46,743 nucleotides of DNA from Planctomycetota bacterium (GCA_028278425.1 JANQEJ010000249.1:1-46743); one strand, 5' to 3'; counted from the first letter of the stretch, positions 25,522 through 34,368 are shown. The notes: generated from the letters alone by a model not told the origin. Made by a program: numbers and translations.

Positions 25522-26781
25522 CTACCCGGAGCTCGCGCTCGAAGGCCGCCCGTCCGAGGACGGAACGAGCTCCCGCAGGCGCGCCTCGATCCGGTCGACG
25601 AAGCGCTCGTGGTGGAAGTCGCGCAGCACGCGCTCCCGTCCGCGCCGCCCGCACTCGCGGCGCCACGTTTCGTCGCCGGCGAAGCGCCCGATCGCGTCCG
25701 CCAGCGCGCCCGCGTCCCCCGCGGGGACGACCAGTCCGTCGCTCTCCGGCTCGACCAGCTCGGGCGAGGCGCCGGCGTCGCTCGCGACGACGGGCAGCCC
25801 GTGCGCCAACCCCTCGAGGGTGGTCATCCCGAAGGGCTCGTCCCACAGGCTCGGCATGACGAGGAGGTGGGCCGAGGCGAGGAGCTCCGCGATCGCGTCG
25901 CGATCGAGGGGACCGAGGAGCTTCACGACGTCCGCCAGACCGCCGTCTGCGATCGCCGCTTCGAGCCGCTCGACGTACGCGGGGATGCCGCCGCCGGCCA
26001 GGCTCGCGCGCGCGGGAACGCCGCGCGCGCGGAGCTGCGCCATCGCGTCGACGAGGACGTGCTGGCCCTTGCCGCGCCAGAGGTGCGAGATGCAGACGAC
26101 GTGCAGCGCTTCGTCGGCCGAGCGCTCCGGCGGCGCGAGGTCCGCGCACGCCCGCCGCATCTCCGGCGGCAGGCCCAGGTACGCGACGTCCATCGTCTCC
26201 ACGGGGACGCCATCGGCGGCGAGGCTCCCCTTCATGAACTCGCTCGAGGCGAAGAACGGGCCGAGCCCCACCCACCGGCGCAGGCGCCGCCAGCTCGCCT
26301 TGACGAGCGCGTAGCGCCAGCCCGACGGCTCGCCGCCCTCCGCCTGCCGCCGCCACTCGCGCAGCCAGTGGCACTGCGGCCAGGGATCGGCCACGAAGCC
26401 GAGGGTCGGCACGCCGCGGCGGCGCGCGGCGGCGAGCGGAGCCAGGGAGGCGTGGCTGAGGTTGAACCAGAGCACCGCGTCGGGATCGCGCGCGCCCAGC
26501 ACCGCGAGCGTCTCGCGGTAGTTCTTCCAGCGGAAGAAGTGCAGGCGGAAGCGCTCGCGGTTCGTCCCGTGGAACGACTGTTCCTGCGGGTCGACGCCGT
26601 CGAGGTCGGGGAGGAGGCGCGGCTCCACTCCCTCGACGCCGGCGAAGTCCTTCCCGCGGGCGGCCAGCACGCACACGTCGTGCCCGCGCGCGCGCAGGCT
26701 CTCGATCGTGTCGCGGGTGGTGAGCTCGAAGCCGCCCTTGACGTACGGCGGATACCGGAGGCTGAGCGCGAGGATCTTCAC
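25522..26781 (-). CDS. Glycosyltransferase family 4
   Basis: A 419-residue protein; the GTG at 26781 is chosen because VKILALSLRYPPYVKGGFEL is the standard GT4 opening with the donor-site loop KGGFEL. The N-terminal Rossmann half binds the acceptor; the C-terminal half has the nucleotide-sugar site with HVVCISHLWRGKGQHVLVDA and the E-x7-E motif region EPFGMTTLEGLAHGLPVVAS (both Glu present). Likely role: transfer of a hexose to a polysaccharide, glycolipid or glycoprotein on the cytosolic face of the membrane. No other surface-sugar genes adjoin it. Confidence 0.88.
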   Translation of the reverse strand: MKILALSLRYPPYVKGGFELTTRDTIESLRARGHDVCVLAARGKDFAGVEGVEPRLLPDLDGVDPQEQSFHGTNRERFRLHFFRWKNYRETLAVLGARDPDAVLWFNLSHASLAPLAAARRRGVPTLGFVADPWPQCHWLREWRRQAEGGEPSGWRYALVKASWRRLRRWVGLGPFFASSEFMKGSLAADGVPVETMDVAYLGLPPEMRRACADLAPPERSADEALHVVCISHLWRGKGQHVLVDAMAQLRARGVPARASLAGGGIPAYVERLEAAIADGGLADVVKLLGPLDRDAIAELLASAHLLVMPSLWDEPFGMTTLEGLAHGLPVVASDAGASPELVEPESDGLVVPAGDAGALADAIGRFAGDETWRRECGRRGRERVLRDFHHERFVDRIEARLRELVPSSDGRPSSASSG

Positions 26782-26915
26782 GGTCCCTCGAAGAGGTGGC
26801 TCGAGCCCTCGAGCCGCGGACGGGCGGATTGCAACTCCAAGCGCTCTCCGAGGCCGAATGCTGCCGCCTGACGCACCCCCTCGCAACCCCCTTCCCGCGC
26901 GCCCGCGGTCGCGGC

Positions 26916-28322
26916 TCAGGTCGCGAGCGCGTACGTCTGCACCGGCTGCTCGCGGTTCTTGACGTGGATCGGGTCGATTCTGCGCGCCGGAAAGCGGCCG
27001 CCGAGGCGCTCGAAGCACGACTCGCTGACGAACACGGAGCCGGGCTCGCAGACGGACTCGATGCGCGCGGCGACGTTCACGTTGTCGCCGACGACGGTGT
27101 AGTCCATCCGGGTGGTCGAGCCGATGTTGCCCGACACGACCTCGCCGGTGTTGATGCCGACGCGCATCGCGAGCTCGCACAGCTCGGGCCGGGACTCCCG
27201 CCACCGCGCGCGGAGCTCGTTGAGGCGTCCCTGCAACTCCACGCCGGCCCGCGCGGCGCGCACGGCGTGGTCGTCGCCGCCCTCCTGCTCCGTGAAGATC
27301 GCCATGATCCCGTCGCCGATGAACTTGTCGATGATGCCGTCCTGCGCCTCGATGACCTCCGTCATCGCGGTCATGTAGGTATTGATGAAGTCGATGACGC
27401 GCTGCGGCTCCATGCGCTCGGAGAGGCGCGTGAAGCCCTTGAGGTCCGAGAAGAGCACCGTGACCGTGACGCTCTTCCCGCCGAGCGCGAGCTTCTTCTC
27501 GCGGTTGCGGGAGATCTCGTCCACGACGTGGCGCGGGATGTACGCGCCCATCTTCTCCTTCTCGATCGAGAGCCGGCGCTCCTGCTCCAATGCCTCCCGC
27601 AGCTCCTCGGCCATCGCCTGCTTCTCGTCGAAGAGCCGGGCGTTCTCGAGCGCGACGCCGATCGCCGCGACGAGCGACTCGAAGAGGACCAGGTCGTCGC
27701 GGTCGAACCGGGCGCCGCCGACCTTGTTGATCACCTCGGCCACCCCGATGATCTCGTCCTTGACCTTGACCGGCACCGCGAGCAGCGACGCGGTGCGGAC
27801 GCCGGAGTGCTCGTCGTAGGAGGCGTCGAAGCGCGGATCGGCGTAGGCGTCGAGCACGAGCTCGGCCTCGCCGGTCGCCGCGACGCTCCCGGCGATGCCC
27901 TGGCCGATGCGAACCGTCATCGCCTTGAGCTTCTCCCCGGCCGATCCCCTCGCCACCTGGAAGTGGAGGCGCTCACCGGCCTCGTCCAGCAGAAGGAGGG
28001 AGGCGGCCTCGGCGTGCATCACGTCCTTCGCGACGTCGATGACGCGCGCGAGCAGGGAGTTCACGTCGGTGAGCGCGCACAGGGCCGTCGCGACGCTGTT
28101 CAGCGCGGCGAGTTCGCCGACGCGCCGCTCGAGCAGCACGTTCTTGGCGCGAATCTCCGCGGTCGCCTCCTCGACCCGCGCCTCGAGGCGCTGGTTGAAG
28201 TCCTCCAGCTTCTTGTTCGCCTCGTAGAGCTCGCGGCTCTTGTCCTCGATCAGCGCTTCCGCCTGTTTTCGTGCGCGGCGCTCGCGGTCGATCCGGCGCT
28301 GGAGTCGATCCGCGTCCGCCAT
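26916..28322 (-). CDS. GAF-domain class III nucleotide (adenylyl-type) cyclase
   Basis: A 468-residue soluble protein. Residues 1-75 are coiled coil, 75-232 a GAF domain (RVIDVAKDVMHAEAASLLLL, LLAVPVKVKDEIIGVAEVIN), 233-258 a second coiled linker, and 280-468 the class III cyclase domain. Metal ligands are Asp293 (LFSDLKGFT) and Asp337 (FIGDGIM). The specificity positions are Lys333 and Asp407 (MDYTVVGDNVNVAAR), the adenylyl pattern; guanylyl enzymes have Glu and Cys there. The transition-state Asn416 and Arg420 are present, so it should be active as a homodimer. It starts 3 nt after the H-NOX stop with no ribosome site of its own, so the two are coupled. Confidence 0.9.
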   Translation of the reverse strand: MADADRLQRRIDRERRARKQAEALIEDKSRELYEANKKLEDFNQRLEARVEEATAEIRAKNVLLERRVGELAALNSVATALCALTDVNSLLARVIDVAKDVMHAEAASLLLLDEAGERLHFQVARGSAGEKLKAMTVRIGQGIAGSVAATGEAELVLDAYADPRFDASYDEHSGVRTASLLAVPVKVKDEIIGVAEVINKVGGARFDRDDLVLFESLVAAIGVALENARLFDEKQAMAEELREALEQERRLSIEKEKMGAYIPRHVVDEISRNREKKLALGGKSVTVTVLFSDLKGFTRLSERMEPQRVIDFINTYMTAMTEVIEAQDGIIDKFIGDGIMAIFTEQEGGDDHAVRAARAGVELQGRLNELRARWRESRPELCELAMRVGINTGEVVSGNIGSTTRMDYTVVGDNVNVAARIESVCEPGSVFVSESCFERLGGRFPARRIDPIHVKNREQPVQTYALAT

Positions 28323-28325
28323 CGC

Positions 28326-28862
28326 TCAGGCCCGGGCCAGGAGGAAGCGGACGCCCTCGCCGCCGGGCAGGGGCTCGCGGCGGATGTCCAGGGCCTGCTC
28401 GAAGTGCGCCGCGCAGCCCGCGATCAGTCCCTCCGCGAGGTCCGCGAACGGCCGCGCCGAGGTGTAGGTCATGACGACGCGCTCGTCGTCCAGCTTCTCG
28501 AAGCCGAAGCTCGGAAGCTCGGCGTCGGGGTGCAGCTTCAGAACCTCGACGTGGATGTGGTGCTCGACCGTCTCGAGGAAGTCGAACGCGTCGTGGATCC
28601 CCTCGAAGAACGCCGGGTAGAGCTGGTGGAAGCGGTTGAAGAGGCGCCGGCCGAAGGCCCGCATCAGCTCGGCCGCGCTCGCGCCGGACACGTCGCTCAG
28701 AGCGCGCACCAGGGCCAGGATCTCGCGGTGGTGGTAGGTCCCGACCGCCGTGTAGGCCCCGTCGTGCTCGAGGTCGCAGGCGTCGATGATGTCGTCGACC
28801 GTGTCGGCCGAATGCGTCTCCTCGACCATCTCCAGGAATTCGGTGAAGACGACGCCCTTCAT
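28326..28862 (-). CDS. H-NOX heme gas sensor (HNOB domain)
   Basis: A 178-residue stand-alone H-NOX protein. The proximal heme ligand is probably His104 in FLETVEHHIHVEVLKLHPDA, which aligns with the I-H-x-x-V motif of the family. The YxSxR heme-propionate motif is complete: Tyr133, Ser135, Arg137 in MTYTSARPFADLAEGLI. These residues predict NO (or, with a distal Tyr, O2) binding; the distal residue cannot be settled by eye. It is the first gene of a two-gene operon with the GAF/cyclase gene, so the likely output is control of cyclic nucleotide synthesis. Bacterial H-NOX partners are more often histidine kinases, diguanylate cyclases or chemoreceptors. Confidence 0.88.
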   Translation of the reverse strand: MKGVVFTEFLEMVEETHSADTVDDIIDACDLEHDGAYTAVGTYHHREILALVRALSDVSGASAAELMRAFGRRLFNRFHQLYPAFFEGIHDAFDFLETVEHHIHVEVLKLHPDAELPSFGFEKLDDERVVMTYTSARPFADLAEGLIAGCAAHFEQALDIRREPLPGGEGVRFLLARA

Positions 28863-28990
28863 GGCACGGTCCCATCGTACGGAATCGGGGTTCGCGCGTC
28901 CCCGCGCCCGCGAAGCGCGCCCGATTCTCGACCTTGGAAACGCGGGACCCTAGGATCCCGCCACCCGATCCCACTTCCCCCGAGAGTCCC

Positions 28991-29641
28991 ATGAAACGCG
29001 TCTTCCCGCTCCTGCCCCTGGCTTTCCTCGCCGCGACCGCCTGCGAAGCCGTCACCGGCGTCGCCCCCGCCGACACGCCCCGGATCGAGACCGAGCTCGT
29101 CGTCGTCGTCAACCGAGACTTCCTCGCCGCCTTCGACGACGTCGAGATGAGCTCGGAGCTCGTTCACGAGGTCAAGGAGCTCATCCGCTCCCAGGCCGAC
29201 CTCGGGCTGCGCTTTTACGCCATGCCCGCGGAGAGCTACGGCGAGGGCCACGTGCGTCCTCCCCACCTGATGACGGTCACGATCGACTCGCTGGACGTCG
29301 TCCTCGAGGAGGAGCTGATCGAGGAGGAGGGCGCGAGCCCCCGCTTCGAGGTGCGCGTCGACGAGCTCGTCTGCACGGTCTCGGCCTCGCTGGTACGGCG
29401 GCGCGCGGACGCGCCGGCGCTCGTCATCGCCGAGGCGACCGAGTCGCGCAACATCGGGGCGGAGAACGACCCCGAGGAGCTCCTCGCGGAGCCCGGGTAC
29501 GCGCCGAGCGCGGACCGCTCGCTCAAGGTGCTCCACCGCGACGTCGTGCGCGCCGCGGACGGCGCGGTGAACCGCGCGCTGAAGGCGATGCGCACGCCGA
29601 TCGACCGGGAGTTCCGGCCCGAAGCCCCGCCCGAGGAGTAG
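28991..29641 (+). CDS. Lipoprotein of unknown function
   Basis: A 216-residue protein. ATG 28991 opens MKRVFPLLPLAFLAATAC, a lipoprotein signal with lipobox AATAC; the in-frame codons before it have no signal. The mature protein is acidic, with strands around IETELVVVVNRDFLAAF and HLMTVTIDSLDVVLEEELIE, and a helical C-terminus rich in Ala and Arg. No family recognised. TAGGAT at 28951-28956, 35 nt upstream of the ATG, could be a -10 element but has no -35 partner at the usual distance. It is divergent from the H-NOX operon and convergent with the aldo/keto reductase. Confidence 0.68.
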   Translation: MKRVFPLLPLAFLAATACEAVTGVAPADTPRIETELVVVVNRDFLAAFDDVEMSSELVHEVKELIRSQADLGLRFYAMPAESYGEGHVRPPHLMTVTIDSLDVVLEEELIEEEGASPRFEVRVDELVCTVSASLVRRRADAPALVIAEATESRNIGAENDPEELLAEPGYAPSADRSLKVLHRDVVRAADGAVNRALKAMRTPIDREFRPEAPPEE

Positions 29642-29651
29642 GACGCGACCG

Positions 29652-30719
29652 TCAGCGCCGCTCCGCGGACAGGTTCTTCCACATGATCCGCGAGTGCGGC
29701 CCGTCGGCGACGCGCTCGAGGCCGAACACGTCGCCCTCGAGGTCGTCGAGTCTCCCGATCGCCGTCTCGATCTCCTTTCCGTCCCGCTCGGCGAGGACGA
29801 GGGAGAGCGCGTCGAGGTTGGCCGCGAAGTGCTCGCCGTGGAAGGTCCCGACCATCGCCGCCGCGACGGTCGGCCGGGCGAGGAGCCACCGCAGCGCGAC
29901 GGCGGACGCCGTTCGTCCGTGCCGCTCGGCGACCGCGTCCAGGGTCGCCAGCAGCTCCTGATAGCGCTCCCATCCGCCGGCCTCGTCCACGACCAGGCGG
30001 TACTTGACCAGGGAGCGGTTGGCGAGCGGCTCCGCGGGCGCCGGCCGTCCGAGGTACTTCGACGACAGGAAGCCGCCGGCGAGCGCTCCGTAGCACAGAA
30101 GCCCGAGGCCCCGCTCGCGGGCGAGCGCGACCATCGCGTGCTCCGGGCGGCGGTCGAGGAGCGAATACTGCACCTGGTTGGCGACGAGCGGCACGCCGGC
30201 GTCGAGAATCTCGCGCACCCGCGGAGCGTCGAAGTTCGTCACGCCGAGATGGCGGATCTTCCCGGCGGCGCGCAGGTCGTCGAGCCATCCCGCGACCTCG
30301 ACGTACCCCGGGATCCCGTAGTCCCACCAGGCGAACTGCACGAGGTCGAGGCGGTCGACCCGCAGGCGGCGCAGCGAGCGGTCGACGACCCGCTCGACGG
30401 ATTCGGACGTCAGCGAGGAGAGCTCGTCGAGGTCGGGGACGTACTTCGTGTGCACCTGAAGCTCGACGCCGTCCTCCCGCAGGCTCGCCCCGTGGGTCGC
30501 CCGGAAGCGGCCGAAGAGCTCCTCGACGCCGGTGTAGATGTCCGCGCAGTCCAGGGTCGTCCATCCGGCCCGCGCGGCGGCGGCGAGGTCGCGGAGCAGC
30601 GCCGCCTCGTCGACGGCCGCCGCGCGGTGTCCGTCGGAGAGCTGCCAGCCGCCGACGATGAGCGCGGAGATCGTGTAGCCGTCGCCTCCCAGCGCGACAC
30701 GCGGGACCCGTCGTTCCAA
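29652..30719 (-). CDS. Aldo/keto reductase with an altered catalytic tetrad
   Basis: A 355-residue TIM-barrel protein, TTG start with GGAGG 8 to 9 nt upstream, overlapping the end zone of the upstream gene by position only. Tetrad residues Asp and Tyr are in LDCADIYTGVEELFGRF and Lys in VHTKYVPD. The fourth, the catalytic His that normally precedes the WWDY motif (QFHWWDY), is Ala here: DLVQFAWWDYGIPGYVE. The NADPH-binding end (VAAAMVGTFHGEHFAANLDA) is intact. Its relatives act on sugars or aldehydes, but with His lost the protein may be a weak or specialised reductase or a binding protein. It sits 1 nt after the TIGR04076 gene, a pairing often seen. Confidence 0.82.
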   Translation of the reverse strand: MERRVPRVALGGDGYTISALIVGGWQLSDGHRAAAVDEAALLRDLAAAARAGWTTLDCADIYTGVEELFGRFRATHGASLREDGVELQVHTKYVPDLDELSSLTSESVERVVDRSLRRLRVDRLDLVQFAWWDYGIPGYVEVAGWLDDLRAAGKIRHLGVTNFDAPRVREILDAGVPLVANQVQYSLLDRRPEHAMVALARERGLGLLCYGALAGGFLSSKYLGRPAPAEPLANRSLVKYRLVVDEAGGWERYQELLATLDAVAERHGRTASAVALRWLLARPTVAAAMVGTFHGEHFAANLDALSLVLAERDGKEIETAIGRLDDLEGDVFGLERVADGPHSRIMWKNLSAERR

Positions 30720-30720
30720 C

Positions 30721-31071
30721 TCAGCCTCCCTCTTGCGGCCTCCAAGGCTCCCGGGTCACCTCGCCGTGGCGAAAGGTCGAGGTCCCGGTGCGCGTGATGC
30801 GAAACCTGGCGCCGCAGTGTGGATCCGGGCAGGCGACCTCCATGTCCGTCGTCATCCAGTCGTTCGGGTGCGTGCGACGCTGCTTGGCGGGCAGCAGGGG
30901 CAGCAGCGCCGCCAGGGGGTAGAGCGGAAACGTCTGCCCCGGCGGGAACTCGAGGTTCTCGCCGCGCAGGGTGAAGAAGTCTCCCGGCTCGTGGCCGCAC
31001 ACCATCGGCTCCGAGCCCTCGACGACTTCCACCCGGAGGTCGTACAGCTCGAACTCGCGCGGGTCGTTCAT
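30721..31071 (-). CDS. TIGR04076-family protein
   Basis: A 116-residue protein; ATG 31071 is preferred to the frame at 31110 because MNDPREFELYDLRVEVVEGS is the normal opening of the family. It has the pattern C-x-x-x-x-x-G-D-F-F (MVCGHEPGDFF), then FPLYPLAALLPLLPAKQR, where the family usually has an ALAALLPLL run, and ends with a paired-Cys segment VACPDPHCGARFRI that could bind metal. The function is unknown. It is 1 nt upstream of the aldo/keto reductase and so probably co-translated; homologues are often found beside such reductases. Confidence 0.78.
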   Translation of the reverse strand: MNDPREFELYDLRVEVVEGSEPMVCGHEPGDFFTLRGENLEFPPGQTFPLYPLAALLPLLPAKQRRTHPNDWMTTDMEVACPDPHCGARFRITRTGTSTFRHGEVTREPWRPQEGG

Positions 31072-31183
31072 GGCGGATCCCCTAGGCTTCGATCTGGGTG
31101 GGGGCATCATCCTCGGGGCGCGGCTCGCGTGCCAGCGAAGCGTGGGTCCGCTGGTATTCTTCTCCCCGGCTCCGAACTACGCC

Positions 31184-32629
31184 ATGCGCCACGCGGTCCT
31201 TCCGAGCTCTCTTCTCTCCGCCACCCTGCTCGCCTGCGGCGCGGTCGCGCAGGAGGCTCCGGAGGAGGAGCACCTTCCGAAGCCGCGGTCCCACCCCGAG
31301 GTGACGTTCCACGGCGCGCCGGGCCCGTTGTCCGCGGACGCCGTGACCGGCGACTGGACGGAGTTCCCGGGTCCGGGCGGCCGCCCGGTGTCACCGGAGA
31401 CGCACCTGATCCGCGACTGGGGCGCCGGCGGGCCGCGGCTCGTGTGGGAGCTCGCGACCGGCAGCGGCTATTCCTCGCCCGCCGTGCGCGGCGAGCGTCT
31501 CGTCTACTTCCACCGCCGCGGCGACGAGGAGGTCGTCGAGTGCCTGCACCCGGAGACCGGCGAGCTCTACTGGCGGTTCGGCTCCCCCACCGACTACCGC
31601 GACACCTACGGCTACAACGACGGCCCGCGGTGCAGCCCGGTGCTCGACGGGGATCGCGTCTACGCCTACGGCGCGCAGGGAAAACTGCACTGCCTCGAGC
31701 TCGCGACGGGCCGGCTCCTCTGGAAGCGCGACCTCTCCGCCGAGTTCGACGTCCCGCAGGACTTCTTCGGCGTCGTCTCGACCCCGGTCGTCCACGGCGA
31801 GCACCTGATCGTCCACCTCGGCGCTCCCGGCGGGCCGACCGTGATCTCCCTGGACAAGCACACGGGCAAGCTGCGCTGGAGCGCCGCGACGGACTGGAAC
31901 GCGGGCTACTCGACGCCGCTTGTCGGCAAGGTCCGCGGCGAGGACAAGTGTTTCGTCTTCGCCGGCGGCAAGAGCCGGCCGCCGAGCGGCGGGCTGATCT
32001 GCCTCGACCCCGACACGGGGAAGGTCGACTTCACGTTCCCGTGGCGGAGCAGGAGCTACGAGTCGGTCAACGCCGCCACCCCCGTGCTCGTCGGCGAGCA
32101 GGTGTTCATCTCCGCGAGCTACGACACCGGCGGCGCCCTGATCGACCTGAAGCCCGACGGCGGCCACGGCGTGGCCTGGACCTCGAAGGTGCTCGGCACC
32201 CACTTCAACACGCCGGTGCACCGCGACGGTTATCTCTACGGCTTCGACGGTCGCAACGAGCCCGACGCCTCGCTCGTCTGCCAGGAGCTCGCCACCGGCG
32301 CGGAGGTCTGGCGCACGGTGCTCGAATGGGAGGAGACGTACGAGCTGCACGGCAAGGTCAAGCCGCGGCCGATGAGCGTGTACCGCGGGATGCTTCTGGC
32401 CGCGGACGGCGACTATCTCTGCCTCGGCGAGCGCGGCCACCTGCTGTGGCTCGAGCTCTCGCCGGAGGGCTGGCGCGTGATCTCCCGCGCGTGGCTCTTC
32501 GCCGCACACGAGTCCTGGACGCCGCTCGTCCTCAGCCGCGGGCTCCTCTACGCGTGCCAGAACGCGAAGGACTTCGTGAGCGGCGGATCGCCGCGCCTGC
32601 TCTGCTACGACCTGCGCCGGTCGGACTGA
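31184..32629 (+). CDS. Secreted PQQ-type beta-propeller protein
   Basis: A 481-residue protein. ATG 31184 begins MRHAVLPSSLLSATLLACGA, a signal peptide ending near AVAQEAPEE; a Cys18 makes a lipoprotein form possible. The body is an eight-bladed PQQ-like propeller, with repeats such as ECLHPETGELYWRFG, HCLELATGRLLWKRDLSAEF, ISLDKHTGKLRWSAATDW, ICLDPDTGKVDFTF and QELATGAEVWRTVLEWEETY. This closely resembles the outer-membrane or periplasmic PQQ-repeat proteins widespread in Planctomycetota; no catalytic residues for a dehydrogenase are evident. TATTCT at 31155 is a weak -10 candidate. Confidence 0.85.
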   Translation: MRHAVLPSSLLSATLLACGAVAQEAPEEEHLPKPRSHPEVTFHGAPGPLSADAVTGDWTEFPGPGGRPVSPETHLIRDWGAGGPRLVWELATGSGYSSPAVRGERLVYFHRRGDEEVVECLHPETGELYWRFGSPTDYRDTYGYNDGPRCSPVLDGDRVYAYGAQGKLHCLELATGRLLWKRDLSAEFDVPQDFFGVVSTPVVHGEHLIVHLGAPGGPTVISLDKHTGKLRWSAATDWNAGYSTPLVGKVRGEDKCFVFAGGKSRPPSGGLICLDPDTGKVDFTFPWRSRSYESVNAATPVLVGEQVFISASYDTGGALIDLKPDGGHGVAWTSKVLGTHFNTPVHRDGYLYGFDGRNEPDASLVCQELATGAEVWRTVLEWEETYELHGKVKPRPMSVYRGMLLAADGDYLCLGERGHLLWLELSPEGWRVISRAWLFAAHESWTPLVLSRGLLYACQNAKDFVSGGSPRLLCYDLRRSD

Positions 32630-32644
32630 GCGACGGTCACCGGC

Positions 32645-33439
32645 TCAGACGCCCTCGGTCAACGGCCACTGCCGGCGGTGGATCACCCATCCCGACACGG
32701 TCAACGCGACCACCGCGATGATCCCGAGCGCGAGGACCGCGTCCGGGGCGGTGGCGCCGGAGATGATGGGGCGCACCTCTTCGAAGTCCTCCGCGATCTC
32801 CGGGGGAAACGGGTTCCCGGCGATGTGCCAGGCGAGGGAGCGGAGGTAGTAGCTCGCGGTCAGCTCGTTGACCAGCGCGGGGACCGAGGCGAGGAAGAAC
32901 TCGACGACCACGGCGTAGATCAGGCCGACCGGGATCGCGCGGCGCGGCACGAGCAGCCCGAGGAGGCAGAAGACCGCGGTGTAGGTGAAGCAGGCCCCCA
33001 CGATGCTCGTGGCGAGGGCGAGCCACGCCCGCGGCCCGAGCGGCGCGCCGCACAGGGCGTACGCCACGCTCATGCTCGCGATGCTCATCAGCGCGAGCGC
33101 CGCCGCCGTGGCCGCGTACTTGCCGGCGAGGACCTTCCACCGCGGAAGCGCGCTCGTGAAGAGGTACACGAGCGTCTTGTCCTCGATCTCGCCCGCCAGG
33201 ACCGAGGCTCCGTAGAGCAGCGACGCGAGCACGCACAGGCTCTGCGGGTACATGATGTAGAGGAAGGTCGAGAGCGCGATGCCCTCGACGTCGACGCCCT
33301 CTTCTTCGGGGAAGTCGAAGCCCGAGGCCACGAGGACCGCGGTGAGCAGCAGGATCGGCAGGCTCAGGAAGGCCGCGACGATCCAGATCTTCCGGCCGCC
33401 GAGGATCTGGCGCGCGGTGAGGAGGACGAGGCTCTTCAA
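32645..33439 (-). CDS. ABC-2 type permease
   Basis: A 264-residue membrane protein with about six hydrophobic segments. A short cytosolic helix (LVLLTARQILGGRKIWIV) leads into the first membrane span, and QSLCVLASLLYGASVLAGEI followed by EDKTLVYLFTSALPRWKVLA is the typical coupling loop of ABC-2 permeases. The TTG start overlaps the stop of the ATPase gene at 33436-34368 (4 nt), so the two are coupled. It is last in a four-gene operon and probably pairs with that ATPase. Confidence 0.85.
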   Translation of the reverse strand: MKSLVLLTARQILGGRKIWIVAAFLSLPILLLTAVLVASGFDFPEEEGVDVEGIALSTFLYIMYPQSLCVLASLLYGASVLAGEIEDKTLVYLFTSALPRWKVLAGKYAATAAALALMSIASMSVAYALCGAPLGPRAWLALATSIVGACFTYTAVFCLLGLLVPRRAIPVGLIYAVVVEFFLASVPALVNELTASYYLRSLAWHIAGNPFPPEIAEDFEEVRPIISGATAPDAVLALGIIAVVALTVSGWVIHRRQWPLTEGV

Positions 33440-34368
33440 ATCCCGTCCCCCACCAGGTACTCGAAGACCGCGTCGAGGCTCTCGTCCTCGGAGCCGAGCT
33501 CGTGGATCGCGAGGCCCGCCGCGGCCGCCAGCTCGGGCAGCACGGCGAAGAACTCGCGCGGCTCGCGCGTCGTCACCCAGAGCTCGCCCCGGTCCGCGTC
33601 GGTCTGCACGCCGTCCACCGACGGCTGTGCGGCGAGGTCGCGCGCCAGGTCCCGCGGCCGGTCGCAGGCGACGCGGATCCGGTGCGGAATCTCGTAGAGC
33701 AGCCGGCGGATCTCCTGCACGTCACCGGCGGCCAGCACCCGCCCGCCGTAGATCAGGAGGAAGCGCCGCGTCATCGCCTGCACCTCGTGCATGACGTGGG
33801 ACGAGACCAGCACGCTCTTGCCCTCGGCGCCGAGCTCGCCGATCAGGTCCATCAGCTCGTGGCGGCCGACCGGATCGGTGCCGGAGAGCGGCTCGTCCAG
33901 CACCAGCAGGTCCGGGTCGTGGACCAGGGACTGCGCGAGCTTCGTTCGCTGCCGCATGCCCTTGGAGTACGTCGAGATCGGCCGGCGCATGTAGTCCGCC
34001 GCGCCCACGCGCGCCAACGCCTGCTCGGTCGCGTACGCGGCGTCGGCGGGCGGCATGCCCGAGAGCTCCGCCAGCGTCTGGACGAACTGCCGGCCGGTGA
34101 GGAACTTCCAGAAGGCGTCGTGCTCGGGGCAGTAGCCGATGCGCCGCAGGAGCTTCGGGTTGTTCCACGGGTTCTCGCCGAAGACGCGGATCGTGCCCTC
34201 GGTCGGGAGGAGCTGCCCCGTGATCAGCTTGATCAGCGTCGACTTGCCGGCGCCGTTCGGACCGAGCAAACCGTGAACGCCGGGCTCGAGCTCGAGCGAC
34301 AGGTCGTTCACGCCGATCACGACGCCGTAGAGCTTGGTCAGCTCCTGACAGGTGAGCAGCGCGGACAT
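33436..34368 (-). CDS. ABC transporter ATP-binding protein
   Basis: A 310-residue nucleotide-binding subunit. ATG 34368 is chosen because MSALLTCQELTKLYGVVIGV is a normal start; the frame running to 35295 overlaps the upstream permease. Walker A GPNGAGKST, signature YSKGMRQ, Walker B LLVLDEPLSGTDP (usual form SGLDP) and the H-loop SSHVMHEV are all present. Its last 90 residues (DVQEIRRLLYEIPHRIRVAC onward) are a regulatory tail seen in ABC-2 exporters. It overlaps the preceding permease by 1 nt and the following one by 4 nt. Confidence 0.92.
   Translation of the reverse strand: MSALLTCQELTKLYGVVIGVNDLSLELEPGVHGLLGPNGAGKSTLIKLITGQLLPTEGTIRVFGENPWNNPKLLRRIGYCPEHDAFWKFLTGRQFVQTLAELSGMPPADAAYATEQALARVGAADYMRRPISTYSKGMRQRTKLAQSLVHDPDLLVLDEPLSGTDPVGRHELMDLIGELGAEGKSVLVSSHVMHEVQAMTRRFLLIYGGRVLAAGDVQEIRRLLYEIPHRIRVACDRPRDLARDLAAQPSVDGVQTDADRGELWVTTREPREFFAVLPELAAAAGLAIHELGSEDESLDAVFEYLVGDGI

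Noticed and set aside
32620-32650. CTGAGC/GCTCAG inverted repeat as a terminator between convergent genes
   Set aside because: The arms are 6 bp, the loop is 11 nt and there is no T-run; it is made by the two opposite stop codons.
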